64,000 nt of DNA from an uncultured Collinsella sp. (GTDB lineage Bacteria; Actinomycetota; Coriobacteriia; Coriobacteriales; Coriobacteriaceae), in contig CAKUNE010000004.1 in NCBI GenBank assembly GCA_934668345.1, positions 84,651 through 148,650 of the forward strand, given 5' to 3'. Positions 7,338 to 16,576 of this stretch are shown here, in pieces; within the stretch, counting starts at the first letter, position 1, and every line of letters begins with the position of its first letter. The notes beneath the pieces are model-generated. The model was not told the DNA's origin. It did not search any database and was given only the letters and a program-made list of their open reading frames with translations. Position numbers and translations under genes: made by a program.

Positions 7338-8521
7338 TCGGCCCCCTCCAGGATACTGATCAGTTGTGTGTCACGCCAAAGCCCGTCCATGATCTTGGGC
7401 CAAAAGCTCTGGAAACGCAGGTAGCTTGCAGCGTTTTGGCGTGCATAGGCCTTTGCCTCGTCGATACCATGGCGCCAGATGCGCAGGTAGCCCTCATGCT
7501 CGCGGGTAAACATGCTGCGGACCATAGCGGTCTTGCGCACGCGGTCGTCGAGCTCGCGCGAAATCCACGGGCCCGGATAGGGCATGAGCGATGCCGCCGT
7601 AACGGGAATGAGCTCCTTTTGATGCGCGGCGAATGTCAACTTGGCCCGTTCGTAGTACCAACGGTATACATCCTGCATAAAGCGCGGTGAGCGCTTTTCG
7701 GACTCCGGAGGCAGATGGCGCACGGTCCACTCGTTATCGAACCACACGTCATAGCCAAACATGCGCATGTTAAAGAGGTAATCCAAGTCCTCGCCGCGGG
7801 TGATAAACGGGTCAAAGGCCACACGCGTAAAGGCGCGGGCGTGCAGGGCCATCAGGCCGCCGCACACGTAGTTGGAGCGCGAGATGCGGGTGCCCGAGAG
7901 CGCCTTTTTCATCCAACGATTGAACTCGATGCGCTTGGTCCACCAACGATGGCAGATGCCCGCCTTGTCCGTGGGAGCCAGCGGCGAGCCGTCGCGATCG
8001 TAGAAATAGCCGCTCTTGACCAAGATAGGCAAGCCCTGACGCGTCTGCTGCCCCAACGCATAGGTCGCGCGCTTCATAAAGTCGGCGTCGATGACAGTCT
8101 CATCGTCATCCAAAAAGATAACCGCGTCATGCCCCAGCACCGCGGCGCAGGCCAGCCCCATGTTGCGGATGGCACCGTAGCCTCGCAGGCTCACGCACTC
8201 GCCCGAGCCCTTGGGCGCGATCTGCGCCACACGATCGGCGATACGCGATGCCTGAGTATTGGTGACAACAGTGACCTTGAGCGTAGGATGCGCGTTGACG
8301 ATATCGTGCACGCGCAGCGACACATCGGCCGTGGCAGAAACGGGACAGACCACCAGCAAGATAATGCGCGGAATGTCGCGCACCTGCTCGAGCGATGCCA
8401 GGCAACGGTCGAGTTCGGGATTGGCGGCGTTGAGTCGCGTCGAATGATCGTAGGTGCCCGGGGCGTTTGCGCGAGCGTCGTCGCCCGCCCAATACGTTGG
8501 AATCACGACCGTGGCGTTCAT
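7334..8521 (-). CDS. Family 2-like glycosyltransferase
   Basis: The 395-residue protein begins with the nucleotide-binding strand MNATVVIPTYWAG and carries a DxD-type motif FLDDDE near 137-142, as in inverting GT-A fold enzymes. No membrane helix is evident, so it is probably cytoplasmic or peripheral. Conserved WW, GEDLDYLF and DNEWTVRHLP segments suggest an acceptor-binding half, but donor and acceptor are unknown. It is first gene of an operon with the system A kinase and regulator, overlapping the kinase by 4 bp. The two-component system may respond to the glycan this enzyme makes; that is inference. Confidence 0.82.
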   Translation of the reverse strand: MNATVVIPTYWAGDDARANAPGTYDHSTRLNAANPELDRCLASLEQVRDIPRIILLVVCPVSATADVSLRVHDIVNAHPTLKVTVVTNTQASRIADRVAQIAPKGSGECVSLRGYGAIRNMGLACAAVLGHDAVIFLDDDETVIDADFMKRATYALGQQTRQGLPILVKSGYFYDRDGSPLAPTDKAGICHRWWTKRIEFNRWMKKALSGTRISRSNYVCGGLMALHARAFTRVAFDPFITRGEDLDYLFNMRMFGYDVWFDNEWTVRHLPPESEKRSPRFMQDVYRWYYERAKLTFAAHQKELIPVTAASLMPYPGPWISRELDDRVRKTAMVRSMFTREHEGYLRIWRHGIDEAKAYARQNAASYLRFQSFWPKIMDGLWRDTQLISILEGAE

Positions 8522-8542
8522 GCCTTACCCTCCCTGCAACAC

Positions 8543-8578
8543 AAAAACGGGGCGCCGCCAAACACAGGCGACGCCCCG
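8543..8578 (-). terminator. Terminator-like hairpin before the glycosyltransferase
   Basis: CGGGGCG (8548-8554) pairs with CGCCCCG (8572-8578), and five T residues follow on the minus strand. It can end the transporter transcript, but the ATG of the glycosyltransferase is only about 22 bases further. A -10-like TATGAT at 8595-8600 would place the hairpin inside the leader, where it could act as an attenuator. Confidence 0.65.
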
Positions 8579-8692
8579 CGACCTAGCTGACTCCATCATA
8601 CCCACTTGGGCTAATCATTGTTCGGAAGTCAGAATGTTTATTGCGGATACTTCCAAAAGAGTATCGCGGCGGACGCAATTACCGACCAGTTC

Positions 8693-9952
8693 CTATGCGG
8701 CCCGCTCTGCCGCCTGAGTCATGCGAGACAGGCGAACCAGCAGGATAAAGCCCACCACCAGCAGCACGCCGATGGACAGGACGCCCAGCGAGGGGTTGCC
8801 GGTCAGCGAGGTGACGACCGACACCAGGAAGGTACCCATAACGCTTGCATAGCGGCCAAAGATATCAAAGAAACCGTAGTACTCGTTGGACTTTTCCTTG
8901 GGGATGATACGGCCAAAGTAGCTGCGGCTGAGCGCCTGCACGCCGCCCTGGAACAGGCCGACAAGAATGGCAAGCACCCAGAACTCGAAGGCGGTCTTAA
9001 GGAAGAACGCGGCGAAGAGCACGATGCCCATATAGGCGGCGACGGCCACCATGATCATGTTAAGCGTGCCCACGCGGCCGGCGAGCTTGCCGTAGATAAT
9101 GGCGGACGGGAAGGCCACGAACTGCGTGACGAGCAGCGCCAGCACCAGCTGGGTCGAATCGATGCCCAAGGCCGAACCGTAGCTGGTTGCCATGGAGATG
9201 ACCGTGTGGACGCCATCGATGTAGAAGAAGAACGCGATCATGTAGACCAGCACGGTCTTGTTGTGGGCAATCTCGCGCATGGTGTGTCCCACCTCGGAAA
9301 ACACTCCGCCCACGATGCGACCGATGGTGTCCTCGGGACCGCGCTCGCGACCGTACTTTTGCTTATAGGTGCGAATAAGCGGCAGGGTAAAGATGAGCCA
9401 CCAGACACCGGTGATGATAAACGACAGGCGCGTGGCGAGCATGGTGGGAATGCCCAAGGCCGGACCACCCATAATGAGAGCCAGGCAGACGATGAAGGGC
9501 ACGGTCGAGCCGATGTAGCCCCACGCATAGCCCGAGCTGGACACGGCATCCATGCGCTCGTCGGTGGTGATGTCGGGCAACATGGCGTCGTAGAACGTCA
9601 TGGACGAGTTGAGGCCGATGGTGCACAGCACGTAGACGGTCAGAAACGCCATGGCAGACATGGGGATGGCCTGTGCCAGGCAAAGAACCAGGCCCGTCAG
9701 GAAAAAGCCCATGAAGAACTTGATCTTATTGCCCGCGTAGTCGGCAAGTGCGCCCAGAATGGGCATGAGCATGGCGATGACCAGCGAGGCAATCGTCTGC
9801 GCGTTGCCCCAGGCGACCACCAGGTCGGCCGAAGAAGCGCCGGTGTTGATGGCGTTAAAGTAGATGGGCACCACCGAGGTGTTGAGCAGCACGAGGGCCG
9901 AGTTGCCCACATCGTACATAACCCAGTTACGCTCGAGCTTGGTGTATTTCAT
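8693..9952 (-). CDS. UMF1 (Atg22-like) family MFS transporter
   Basis: The 419-residue protein has about twelve hydrophobic helices. The N-terminal signature WVMYDVGNSA and the central KEKSNEYYGFFDIFGRYA segment are typical of the UMF1/Atg22-like branch of the major facilitator superfamily. Bacterial members are of unknown substrate; yeast Atg22 exports amino acids from the vacuole. It lies 101 bp after a phospholipase C-like gene in the same direction, possibly in one transcript with the system B two-component genes. A terminator-like hairpin lies downstream. Confidence 0.88.
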   Translation of the reverse strand: MKYTKLERNWVMYDVGNSALVLLNTSVVPIYFNAINTGASSADLVVAWGNAQTIASLVIAMLMPILGALADYAGNKIKFFMGFFLTGLVLCLAQAIPMSAMAFLTVYVLCTIGLNSSMTFYDAMLPDITTDERMDAVSSSGYAWGYIGSTVPFIVCLALIMGGPALGIPTMLATRLSFIITGVWWLIFTLPLIRTYKQKYGRERGPEDTIGRIVGGVFSEVGHTMREIAHNKTVLVYMIAFFFYIDGVHTVISMATSYGSALGIDSTQLVLALLVTQFVAFPSAIIYGKLAGRVGTLNMIMVAVAAYMGIVLFAAFFLKTAFEFWVLAILVGLFQGGVQALSRSYFGRIIPKEKSNEYYGFFDIFGRYASVMGTFLVSVVTSLTGNPSLGVLSIGVLLVVGFILLVRLSRMTQAAERAA

Positions 9953-10053
9953 GGACAGGGCCCCTTCGTATTCGCCCGATATGCAGTTAGTTCATCGTAC
10001 CCCAATTGTCCAGAGGTGCCGGTAAGGATTCGGCAAAGGGGCACGCACGAGCC

Positions 10054-10998
10054 CTACTCCTCGCGGTCGAACTCTTCATCGGTGCCGAGCACACGACCGC
10101 TGTAGTTGACGTGGTTGGTCACGGCCTCCATATCGCCGGTCTCGATAAAGCGGGCAACCGTGCACTCGTAATCGAGCAGCGCACGGTCAAAGACCTCGGG
10201 GAAGCTCTCGGTCGAGACATCGTCGGTAAAGGGGTTCTTCCATGCCAAGTGGCCCAGGTTGCCGGTACGCTCGGGCAGCTCGGTCGTCACGCGATGGGCA
10301 AGGCCATCGAGCAGCGAGTAGTCGTGCACTATGCCTTCGACCAGGGCAATTGCACGCGTCTTGGCCGAGCCCGCCGGCTCAATCGTGCGGTAGAGCAGCT
10401 GCATGTCCGAGACGGCGGCACCGTACTCCCCCGCCGGGATATCGATGCCGTACACGCGGCCGGCAACATAGCTCATAAGTACGCCGGCAACGCGATTGAT
10501 GCGGTCGGTGGAGACGATCTCGCCCGCCGGCGGATAGTCCTCGACCGTGGCACCATCGCGTTTGAGCTGCAGCATCAGCACATCCAGGTCGCTTTCGAGT
10601 ACGGCATGGACCTGGCTGCCCGAATCCTCCAGATCGAGATCGGACTCCACGATGCCAAACTGCTGCTCGTAGACAAAGGGGTGCGCATTGCGGTCGAGCA
10701 CGTAGTGCGACAGCAGACCCAGCGCGAAGGCGCGACCCAGGTTGGCATCGCGCGGAAGCAGATGAGACACGCCGTCGCGCAGGCACGAGAACTGGCGCGA
10801 CATACGCGAGCGGTGCATAACCTGCGCCAGCAGCGTGCAGTCGGAAACGCGGGGCGTCAGGATGTGGAAGAAAAACGGGTCGGGACCCTGGTTGCCCAGG
10901 ATAAAGGCGATGCGCTCCTCGTCGGACGTGACGACGCCCTGCGGAAGACGGTCAATGCTTTCCTCGCCAAACAAATGATGGGTGATAAGCGCAGGCAT
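10054..10998 (-). CDS. Zinc-dependent phospholipase C-like protein
   Basis: The 314-residue protein resembles the zinc-dependent phospholipase C fold (Zn_dep_PLPC): a His-rich N-terminus MPALITHHLFGEE, NQGPDPFFF, and LGLLSHYVLDRNAHPF, supplying several likely metal ligands (His, Asp, Asn). It lacks a signal peptide, so unlike secreted clostridial phospholipases it is probably cytoplasmic. It lies between the system B response regulator and a UMF1 transporter on the same strand. Lipase activity is unproven. Confidence 0.75.
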   Translation of the reverse strand: MPALITHHLFGEESIDRLPQGVVTSDEERIAFILGNQGPDPFFFHILTPRVSDCTLLAQVMHRSRMSRQFSCLRDGVSHLLPRDANLGRAFALGLLSHYVLDRNAHPFVYEQQFGIVESDLDLEDSGSQVHAVLESDLDVLMLQLKRDGATVEDYPPAGEIVSTDRINRVAGVLMSYVAGRVYGIDIPAGEYGAAVSDMQLLYRTIEPAGSAKTRAIALVEGIVHDYSLLDGLAHRVTTELPERTGNLGHLAWKNPFTDDVSTESFPEVFDRALLDYECTVARFIETGDMEAVTNHVNYSGRVLGTDEEFDREE

Positions 10999-11089
10999 GA
11001 TAATCCTTTCGATTTCATTCGATGCAATCCATTATGCCCACCCCACAGCCATGCCAAACCTACGGTGCCAAACGATGACACGCGGGCTC

Positions 11090-11824
11090 TTATGCAAGCC
11101 CCAAGTGCGACTTGACCTCGGCGGCGCGACGACGGGACACCGGCACCGTCGAGTCCACGCGATCGAGCCTCAACTCCATCAGGCCCGTGGAGCCGACTTC
11201 AACGTTATGCACGTCCTCCAAATTGACCAGATAGCTGCGATGGACGCGGATGAAGCCCTCGAGCGCCAAGCGCCGCTCAAGCGAGGAGATCGATTCGTTG
11301 ATGAGGTACGTCCCCTCGGGACAGATGGCGTTGCAAAAATCGGCGCGCGCCTCAAAGTAACAGACATCCGCAACGGGAATGAACACCTTCTTGCCCCCGC
11401 GATCTGCCGTCAAGCGCAGCGGTTGGCGCGGAGCCTGGACGACGCGGCGGACGCCCAAGGCAGCCTCAATCTTGTCGAGTGCCTTCGTCAGGCGCGCGTC
11501 CTCAACGGGCTTGACCACGTAGTCGACGGCATCGAGGTTATAAGCATCGGCAGCGTACTCGGCAAACGCCGTCACAAAGACCACCAGCGGCGGTCTTTTT
11601 AGGTTCTGCAACGTCTCGGCAAGCTCAATCCCCGAGCGGCCCGGCATGGTAATGTCCAAGAACAGCACGTCGGGCTTGTTCGACAGAATCGATTCCACCG
11701 CCTCGGTAACATTGCCCGCCTCGGCGATCTGTCCCACGCGCGCATCCCTCTCTAACAGATAGCGTAGTTCAGCCCTAATGGGAGGCTCGTCATCAACCAC
11801 TAGGATGTTCCAGCCCTCGGACAT
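11090..11824 (-). CDS. LytTR-type response regulator (system B)
   Basis: The 244-residue protein has a receiver domain with ILVVDDEPP, phospho-acceptor Asp in LFLDITMPG and the conserved Lys in YVVKPVEDA, followed by a LytTR domain with FIRVHRSYLVNL and VPVSRRR. It closely resembles the system A regulator at 5205-5921, so the two systems look like paralogues. The ATG at 11824 has AGAGAGGAAG upstream; the longer frame would need a TTG start. It follows its kinase by 33 bp, and a phospholipase C-like gene starts 91 bp downstream. Confidence 0.93.
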   Translation of the reverse strand: MSEGWNILVVDDEPPIRAELRYLLERDARVGQIAEAGNVTEAVESILSNKPDVLFLDITMPGRSGIELAETLQNLKRPPLVVFVTAFAEYAADAYNLDAVDYVVKPVEDARLTKALDKIEAALGVRRVVQAPRQPLRLTADRGGKKVFIPVADVCYFEARADFCNAICPEGTYLINESISSLERRLALEGFIRVHRSYLVNLEDVHNVEVGSTGLMELRLDRVDSTVPVSRRRAAEVKSHLGLA

Positions 11825-11857
11825 GTCCGCTTCCTCTCTTCTCAATAGACTCGCATG

Positions 11858-13249
11858 CTACGCCGTCATCGGCGCCGGCTCATGCGGTTCACCATTCAAC
11901 TCAACGATGACCTGCGTCCCCACGCCCTCCTGGGACTCCACGCGCATGCCGGAATCTTCTCCGTAAAAGAAATGGATGCGCTGAAGTACGTTGAAGAGCG
12001 CCAGGCCGCAACCTCGCTTGATGGAGCCGTCGGCGGTAATGCTCTCGGGCTCCTCTCGGCGATGTTGCTCAAACAGATGCGCGCAGACTTCTTCGCTCAT
12101 ACCGATGCCGTCATCTTCGACGATGATCTCCAAGCCGTCATCGGTCTCAAAAGCCCTAACACGAATAGAAAGCGGCTCGGTCTCGCGCTGCGCATGCTTG
12201 ATGCAGTTTTCGAGCAGCGGCTGCAAGATAAACGGCGGCACCATGCTGTCGCGCACCTCGAAGTCGATATCGACCGAAACGCGCAGACGGCCGTCGCCAT
12301 AACGGGCCTGCATAAGATTGATATAACGAGTGCCCTGTTCCACCTCGTGCTCGAGCGTGGTGAGCGTATCGGAGTCAGAAAGCGTCTGACGGTAATAATT
12401 GGAAAAGTCGATGAGCAGCGACCTGGCCTTGTCGGGCTCGGTTCGCACGAGCGACACGATGGTGCTGATGGTGTTGAACAGAAAGTGCGGATCGACCTGC
12501 GACTGCAGGGCGCGCAGCTCAACGCGGGCCGTGAGCTCGTCCTGGCGCTCGAGCTCAAAGCTCGCGAGCTGCGTGGAAATGAGGTCAGCAAAGCCCGAGG
12601 CAAGGGCCGTCTGGCGCATATCGATGCTGCTCAGGCGGGGATAGTACAGCTCGAGCGTGCCCACGCAATGCCCGCGCACGGTAAGCGGCGCGACAATGCC
12701 GGCGCGCAGGCGGGGAAAGTAGCCACCCGTCTCGGACGAGGCGTCGCGCGAAAACACACTCTGCTCGCCAGACTCAATCACGTTGAGCGTGGTCTTGAGC
12801 ACGACCGGGGTGCCGGCGGGGCACTTTGCCGAATCCTCGCCCCAGCTTGCTAGCACCTGCCTGCCGTCGGTAAAGCAAATGGCCGAGGCAAAGGTCTCGG
12901 ACAGGATGATCTTGGAGGCACCCAGGGCCGCCTCGGGCGTTAAGCCGCGCGACGTATAGGCGAATATTTTTGAGGCGATGGCGAGCGTGCGGTCGGTAGC
13001 GCTCGACGTGAGGTCGTCGGGCACCACAAAGACATACGAGAAGAAAAAGCACAGCATGACCAAGCCGGCAATGACGACAACGGCCGGAACGGGATTGGGA
13101 TTATCGGTTAAATCCCAGATAAGCAGCAGGATGAGCAGCGGAACGACAACGCCAAGCAAAATAGTCTGGACCACATGCTGAGCGGTACGAAAGACCTTGG
13201 TCGAGTTATAGCTTTTGCCCAAGATCAGCCTATTGAAATCCACCGTCAT
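11858..13249 (-). CDS. LytS-like sensor histidine kinase (system B)
   Basis: The protein, about 463 residues, has two membrane helices (about 26-47 and 55-75), a GAF-like region, a His_kinase domain with DPHFLFNTIST (phospho-His near 255) and an ATPase domain with LENCIKHA and DDGIGM. Domain order and length match the system A kinase. The start is ambiguous: the ATG at 13249 lies directly against its GGGG, while a GTG two codons later (13243) has better spacing. It is first gene of an operon with its regulator and possibly the phospholipase C-like and UMF1 genes. Confidence 0.92.
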   Translation of the reverse strand: MTVDFNRLILGKSYNSTKVFRTAQHVVQTILLGVVVPLLILLLIWDLTDNPNPVPAVVVIAGLVMLCFFFSYVFVVPDDLTSSATDRTLAIASKIFAYTSRGLTPEAALGASKIILSETFASAICFTDGRQVLASWGEDSAKCPAGTPVVLKTTLNVIESGEQSVFSRDASSETGGYFPRLRAGIVAPLTVRGHCVGTLELYYPRLSSIDMRQTALASGFADLISTQLASFELERQDELTARVELRALQSQVDPHFLFNTISTIVSLVRTEPDKARSLLIDFSNYYRQTLSDSDTLTTLEHEVEQGTRYINLMQARYGDGRLRVSVDIDFEVRDSMVPPFILQPLLENCIKHAQRETEPLSIRVRAFETDDGLEIIVEDDGIGMSEEVCAHLFEQHRREEPESITADGSIKRGCGLALFNVLQRIHFFYGEDSGMRVESQEGVGTQVIVELNGEPHEPAPMTA

Positions 13250-13280
13250 CCCCTTCTGACTAACGCACCCATAGCAATAA

Positions 13281-13302
13281 AGAGGGCCGCAAGCGACCCT
13301 CT
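13281..13302 (-). terminator. Likely terminator of the amidohydrolase gene
   Basis: AGAGGG and CCCTCT form the base of a hairpin extended by CGC/GCG with one mismatch, about 60 bp past the amidohydrolase stop. The T-tract is short (TTTATT), so it may be leaky. Confidence 0.5.
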
Positions 13303-13360
13303 CCATTGCATTATGCAATCAATTTCTTTGATTTACATCCAGCCATCGACAAACGGTATC

Positions 13361-14638
13361 TTAGGCGCTGTATTTGTTGGCCTCGCCAAAGGTGCCAGCC
13401 TCGACGATCCAGCCGTCCTTCATGATGACGTCCATGTTGTCGGTGTTGAGCACGTGGATGTCGGCAGCAACGTCACCGTTGACGACCAGCAGGTCGGCGC
13501 ACTTGCCGGCCTCGATGGAACCGGTCTCGTCCTCGATGTGGCACATCTTGGCACCGTTGAGGGTGGCACAGGTGATGGTCTCGACCGGGGTGAAGCCGAT
13601 CTTGTCGACGAACTCGTACATCTCCTCGATGGAGCAGGTGCCATACGGGGTGACGAAGGAGAAGGAGTCGGAGCCGATCGTCATGACGACGCCGCGCTTC
13701 TTGGCCTCGCGCAGGCAGTCGTAGTTGCGCTGCAGCTCCTTCTCGACCAGGGTGCCCTCGTACTTGTCGTGCAGCTCGGGGACGTAGACGGGCGGATAGG
13801 TGGCGTACCAGGTGGGCAGGAAGGCGATCGTCGGGGTGAAGAAGGTGCCCTGCTCGGCCATGAGGTCCATGGTGCGCTCATCGATATCGAAGCCGTGAAT
13901 CAGCTGCTCGCAGCCAAAGCGAACGGAATCGTAGGCAGCGGCGTGGTTGTTGTAGCAGTGACTCCACACGGGGATGCCGACCATCTTTGCCTCTTCGACC
14001 ACAGCCTGGATCTCCTCGGAGCAGTAATGCTGGTCGCGACCGGAGTCCCAGCGCCAGATGCCGCCACCGGTAGCCCAGATCTTGATGGCATCGGGGTTCT
14101 CGCGCAGGCGACGACGGACGGCCTTGCGCAGATCCCAAGGACCATCGACCTGGTCGCCCCAGGGGTGGGATTCCTTGTTGAGCTCCTGGGTGCAGTGGTG
14201 GGAGTCACCGTGACCGGCAACGCGGCAGAAGCCGAGGCCGGTGGCCAGAACGCGCGGGCCCTTAAAGACGCCCTTGTCGATGCAGTCACGGATCTGGATA
14301 CCAAAGCGGCCGATCTCGCAGACGGTGGTGAGGCCGTGGGTAAGGCAGTCGTAGGCCTGCTTGACGGCGACGGCCTGCTTCTCGAGGAGCGGCTGCATGA
14401 CCCAATCGGTGTCATCATCGGTCAGGTTACCCGAGAAGTGCAGATGGGTGTCGATCAGGCCGGGAAGGACGGTCTTGCCGGCGGCGTCGATAACCTCAAC
14501 GCCCTCGGGAAGGTCCTGCATGGCGCCGGCGTACTCGATCTTGCCGTTGTCGTCGACGAGAACGAGGGAGTTCTCGACCGGCTCGGCACCGGTACCGTCG
14601 ATGAGCTTGCCGCCAACGATTGCATACTTAGTGGACAT
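13361..14638 (-). CDS. Metal-dependent amidohydrolase, imidazolonepropionase-like
   Basis: The 425-residue protein has the complete binuclear amidohydrolase signature: HxH in LIDTHLHF (His65, His67), probable carboxylated Lys186 in IKIWATGG, His227, His248 in IHGFD and Asp324 in IGSDSF. Such enzymes hydrolyse amide or ring C-N bonds, for example in imidazolonepropionase or dipeptidase-like members. The substrate is unknown. An amino-acid permease gene lies directly upstream on the same strand, suggesting the permease imports the compound the enzyme cleaves. The start follows AAGGAGG, itself next to a 12-bp palindrome. Confidence 0.85.
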   Translation of the reverse strand: MSTKYAIVGGKLIDGTGAEPVENSLVLVDDNGKIEYAGAMQDLPEGVEVIDAAGKTVLPGLIDTHLHFSGNLTDDDTDWVMQPLLEKQAVAVKQAYDCLTHGLTTVCEIGRFGIQIRDCIDKGVFKGPRVLATGLGFCRVAGHGDSHHCTQELNKESHPWGDQVDGPWDLRKAVRRRLRENPDAIKIWATGGGIWRWDSGRDQHYCSEEIQAVVEEAKMVGIPVWSHCYNNHAAAYDSVRFGCEQLIHGFDIDERTMDLMAEQGTFFTPTIAFLPTWYATYPPVYVPELHDKYEGTLVEKELQRNYDCLREAKKRGVVMTIGSDSFSFVTPYGTCSIEEMYEFVDKIGFTPVETITCATLNGAKMCHIEDETGSIEAGKCADLLVVNGDVAADIHVLNTDNMDVIMKDGWIVEAGTFGEANKYSA

Positions 14639-14648
14639 GGTTCCTCCT

Positions 14649-14660
14649 TATGGATCCATA
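14649..14660 (-). promoter_or_regulatory. Palindrome abutting the amidohydrolase Shine-Dalgarno
   Basis: TATGGATCCATA is a perfect 12-bp palindrome immediately before AAGGAGG. As RNA it can form a small hairpin next to the ribosome-binding site. It belongs to a recurring pattern in this window. Confidence 0.4.
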
Positions 14661-14769
14661 TAGTGGGCGAGGCCGTGTTGGGTTAAGGCCTCACAAAGCT
14701 ACCCAAGTGGTGCCGGGTTCGGTGCGCGGGAGAGAGGGTCCCGCGCACCTGATCCGCCCCGGCTCGGCG

Positions 14770-16221
14770 TTACTTTTTGCGGGAATTGGTGAAAGCCATG
14801 AGGGCCAGGCCAATAGCCAACCAGCCGATCACGATGCTCCACTCCACCATGTTGAGGGAGGCGGGAGAGAACGGGATCACGAGCAGGCCGATGATGATGG
14901 CGCAGGCAGCGATAGCGAGGCCGATGCCAAACTTGCCGCCGGGAACTTCGTAGGGACGAGGCAGGTCGGGCTCGGTGAAGCGCATGCGCAGGCAGGCGAG
15001 GGCGACCATGCCGCAGGAGAAGATGAAGGCGAGAGCCGACACGTTGGTCAGAGGGATGAGCATGTTCTTGCCCAGGAACGGACCGATGACGGTGATGACG
15101 CCCAGAACGACGCAGGCGAGCTTGGGAGCGCCGGACTTGGGGTCGACCTCGGCGAATTTCTCGGGCAGCTGGCCCTTGCGGCCCATGGCGAGCATGATAC
15201 GGCTCGTAGCGCCGTAGAAGGAGTTCATCGGGCCCATGGGTCCAAGCGTGGCGATGACGAGCATGGCCAGATACAGAAGCATGTTGATGCCCTTGAGGCA
15301 GGCAAGCGCGGGAACCGGGCTCTTAACAAACTCATGCCAGTCGAGGATGGTGCCGAACGAGTAGATGCAGACCATGTAGAAGCCGCCGGCGGCCAGCAGG
15401 GCCAGGGAGATGATCTTGCCGAACTTGTTCCAGTTGAGGCCCTCGGCTGCTTCCTCAGCCTGCTGAGGAATGGTGTCGAAGCCGGCGTAGAAGAACGGGG
15501 TCAGAACCAGGACCGACACGATGCCGGCAAACAGGCTGGTGCTCTCGGTAGCGGCCTTGCCGCCGCCAGCGCCGGTGACTTGGGAGAACACGGGCATGGC
15601 GTTGTCCGGCGAGCCGGTGAACAGCGAGACGCCCATGGCGAGCAGCATGCCGCAGAGCAGGGCCTTGGTCAGGAAGGCCTGGAGCTTGGCGGCCGAACTG
15701 GCACCGCGGAAGTTAAGGAAGATGACGTAGACTGCAAAGCCGAGCGCGATCAGCGTCGGGAACAGGTAAACGTCGGCCCCCAGGATGGTGTAGAGCTTGA
15801 CGGCGCGCAGCCACTCAAGGCCGGGCAGGCTGCCGAACATCTCGGACACGAGGGTCGAAATGGCGATGGCCTCCCACGGGCACAGGATGCCGTTGCCCAG
15901 GGCCAAAAGCCATCCGGTGATGTAGCTCAGCGTACGGCCAAAGCTACGATCGACATACTCGACGATGCCACCCGAGATGGGGATAGCAGCCGTGAGCTCA
16001 CCGAAAACAGCTCCGACGGGCACGAGGAAGATTGCACCCAAGAGGAATGCGATCATAGCGGGAACGGGACCGCCGCCCACGACCATCCAGTCGCCGACCT
16101 GCAGAACCCAACCGGTACCGATGATGGCACCAAAGCCGATGGTGAAGAAGTTCCAGAGCGAAAGCGTTTTCTTCATGCCGCCGTTATCCTCGACTGCAAC
16201 CTCTGCGTTCTTGTCCGCCAT
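14770..16221 (-). CDS. APC-superfamily amino acid permease
   Basis: The 483-residue protein has about twelve hydrophobic helices. The first carries the APC substrate-binding loop FGAIIGTGWV, followed by an AIPISGGIVEYVDRSFG segment typical of amino acid/polyamine permeases. A soluble N-terminus of about 20 residues precedes the helices. I chose the ATG at 16221 (MADKNAE) because GGAGGGG precedes it; the frame stays open for 99 basic codons upstream without membrane-protein character. Substrate is unknown. It is probably co-transcribed with the downstream amidohydrolase. Confidence 0.88.
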   Translation of the reverse strand: MADKNAEVAVEDNGGMKKTLSLWNFFTIGFGAIIGTGWVLQVGDWMVVGGGPVPAMIAFLLGAIFLVPVGAVFGELTAAIPISGGIVEYVDRSFGRTLSYITGWLLALGNGILCPWEAIAISTLVSEMFGSLPGLEWLRAVKLYTILGADVYLFPTLIALGFAVYVIFLNFRGASSAAKLQAFLTKALLCGMLLAMGVSLFTGSPDNAMPVFSQVTGAGGGKAATESTSLFAGIVSVLVLTPFFYAGFDTIPQQAEEAAEGLNWNKFGKIISLALLAAGGFYMVCIYSFGTILDWHEFVKSPVPALACLKGINMLLYLAMLVIATLGPMGPMNSFYGATSRIMLAMGRKGQLPEKFAEVDPKSGAPKLACVVLGVITVIGPFLGKNMLIPLTNVSALAFIFSCGMVALACLRMRFTEPDLPRPYEVPGGKFGIGLAIAACAIIIGLLVIPFSPASLNMVEWSIVIGWLAIGLALMAFTNSRKK

Positions 16222-16576
16222 TGTTCCCCTCCTTTCCTTTTTGACGCCCCTTGGCGTCACCCCTTGCGCAGCCTGTTTTGCCGCGCGCTTTAATTTCGTG
16301 GCTTTAAGATACGGCCTTGGCACAGCAACGCCGCTTGCGACTCGACCGAAGGCAGAACTGTAAAACGAGCGGCGCCGTTTTTGGGACGAACGGCGGAAGA
16401 CGCCATTCGTCTTGGACGCTTTCATCTTGTCTGCTCTTGAAGACATGTTGCCGTGACGCTTGGCGCGCGGCGCGGCAACGTTCATACCATTTGTCAGGCT
16501 TTTGGCACACATACCCATGTGTCGTGCATCTTTTTATGTAGGATAGACAAGTTACACATGAGGCAAGGTGATTCGA
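16222..16576. promoter_or_regulatory. Divergent intergenic region, permease and C39 protein
   Basis: These 355 bp separate divergent start codons, so two promoters are expected. A hairpin GACGCC/GGCGTC (16243-16258) sits just upstream of the permease Shine-Dalgarno. I found no convincing -35/-10 pair and no riboswitch I recognise. The permease frame stays open here but looks non-coding. Confidence 0.35.

Noticed and set aside
9988..10053. Small RNA or gene in the gap before the phospholipase C-like gene's stop
   Set aside because: Only weak pairing is visible and no frame has a ribosome-binding site.
16222..16518. 99-codon N-terminal extension of the APC permease
   Set aside because: The extension is very basic and unlike permease N-termini, while a strong GGAGGGG precedes the ATG at 16221.
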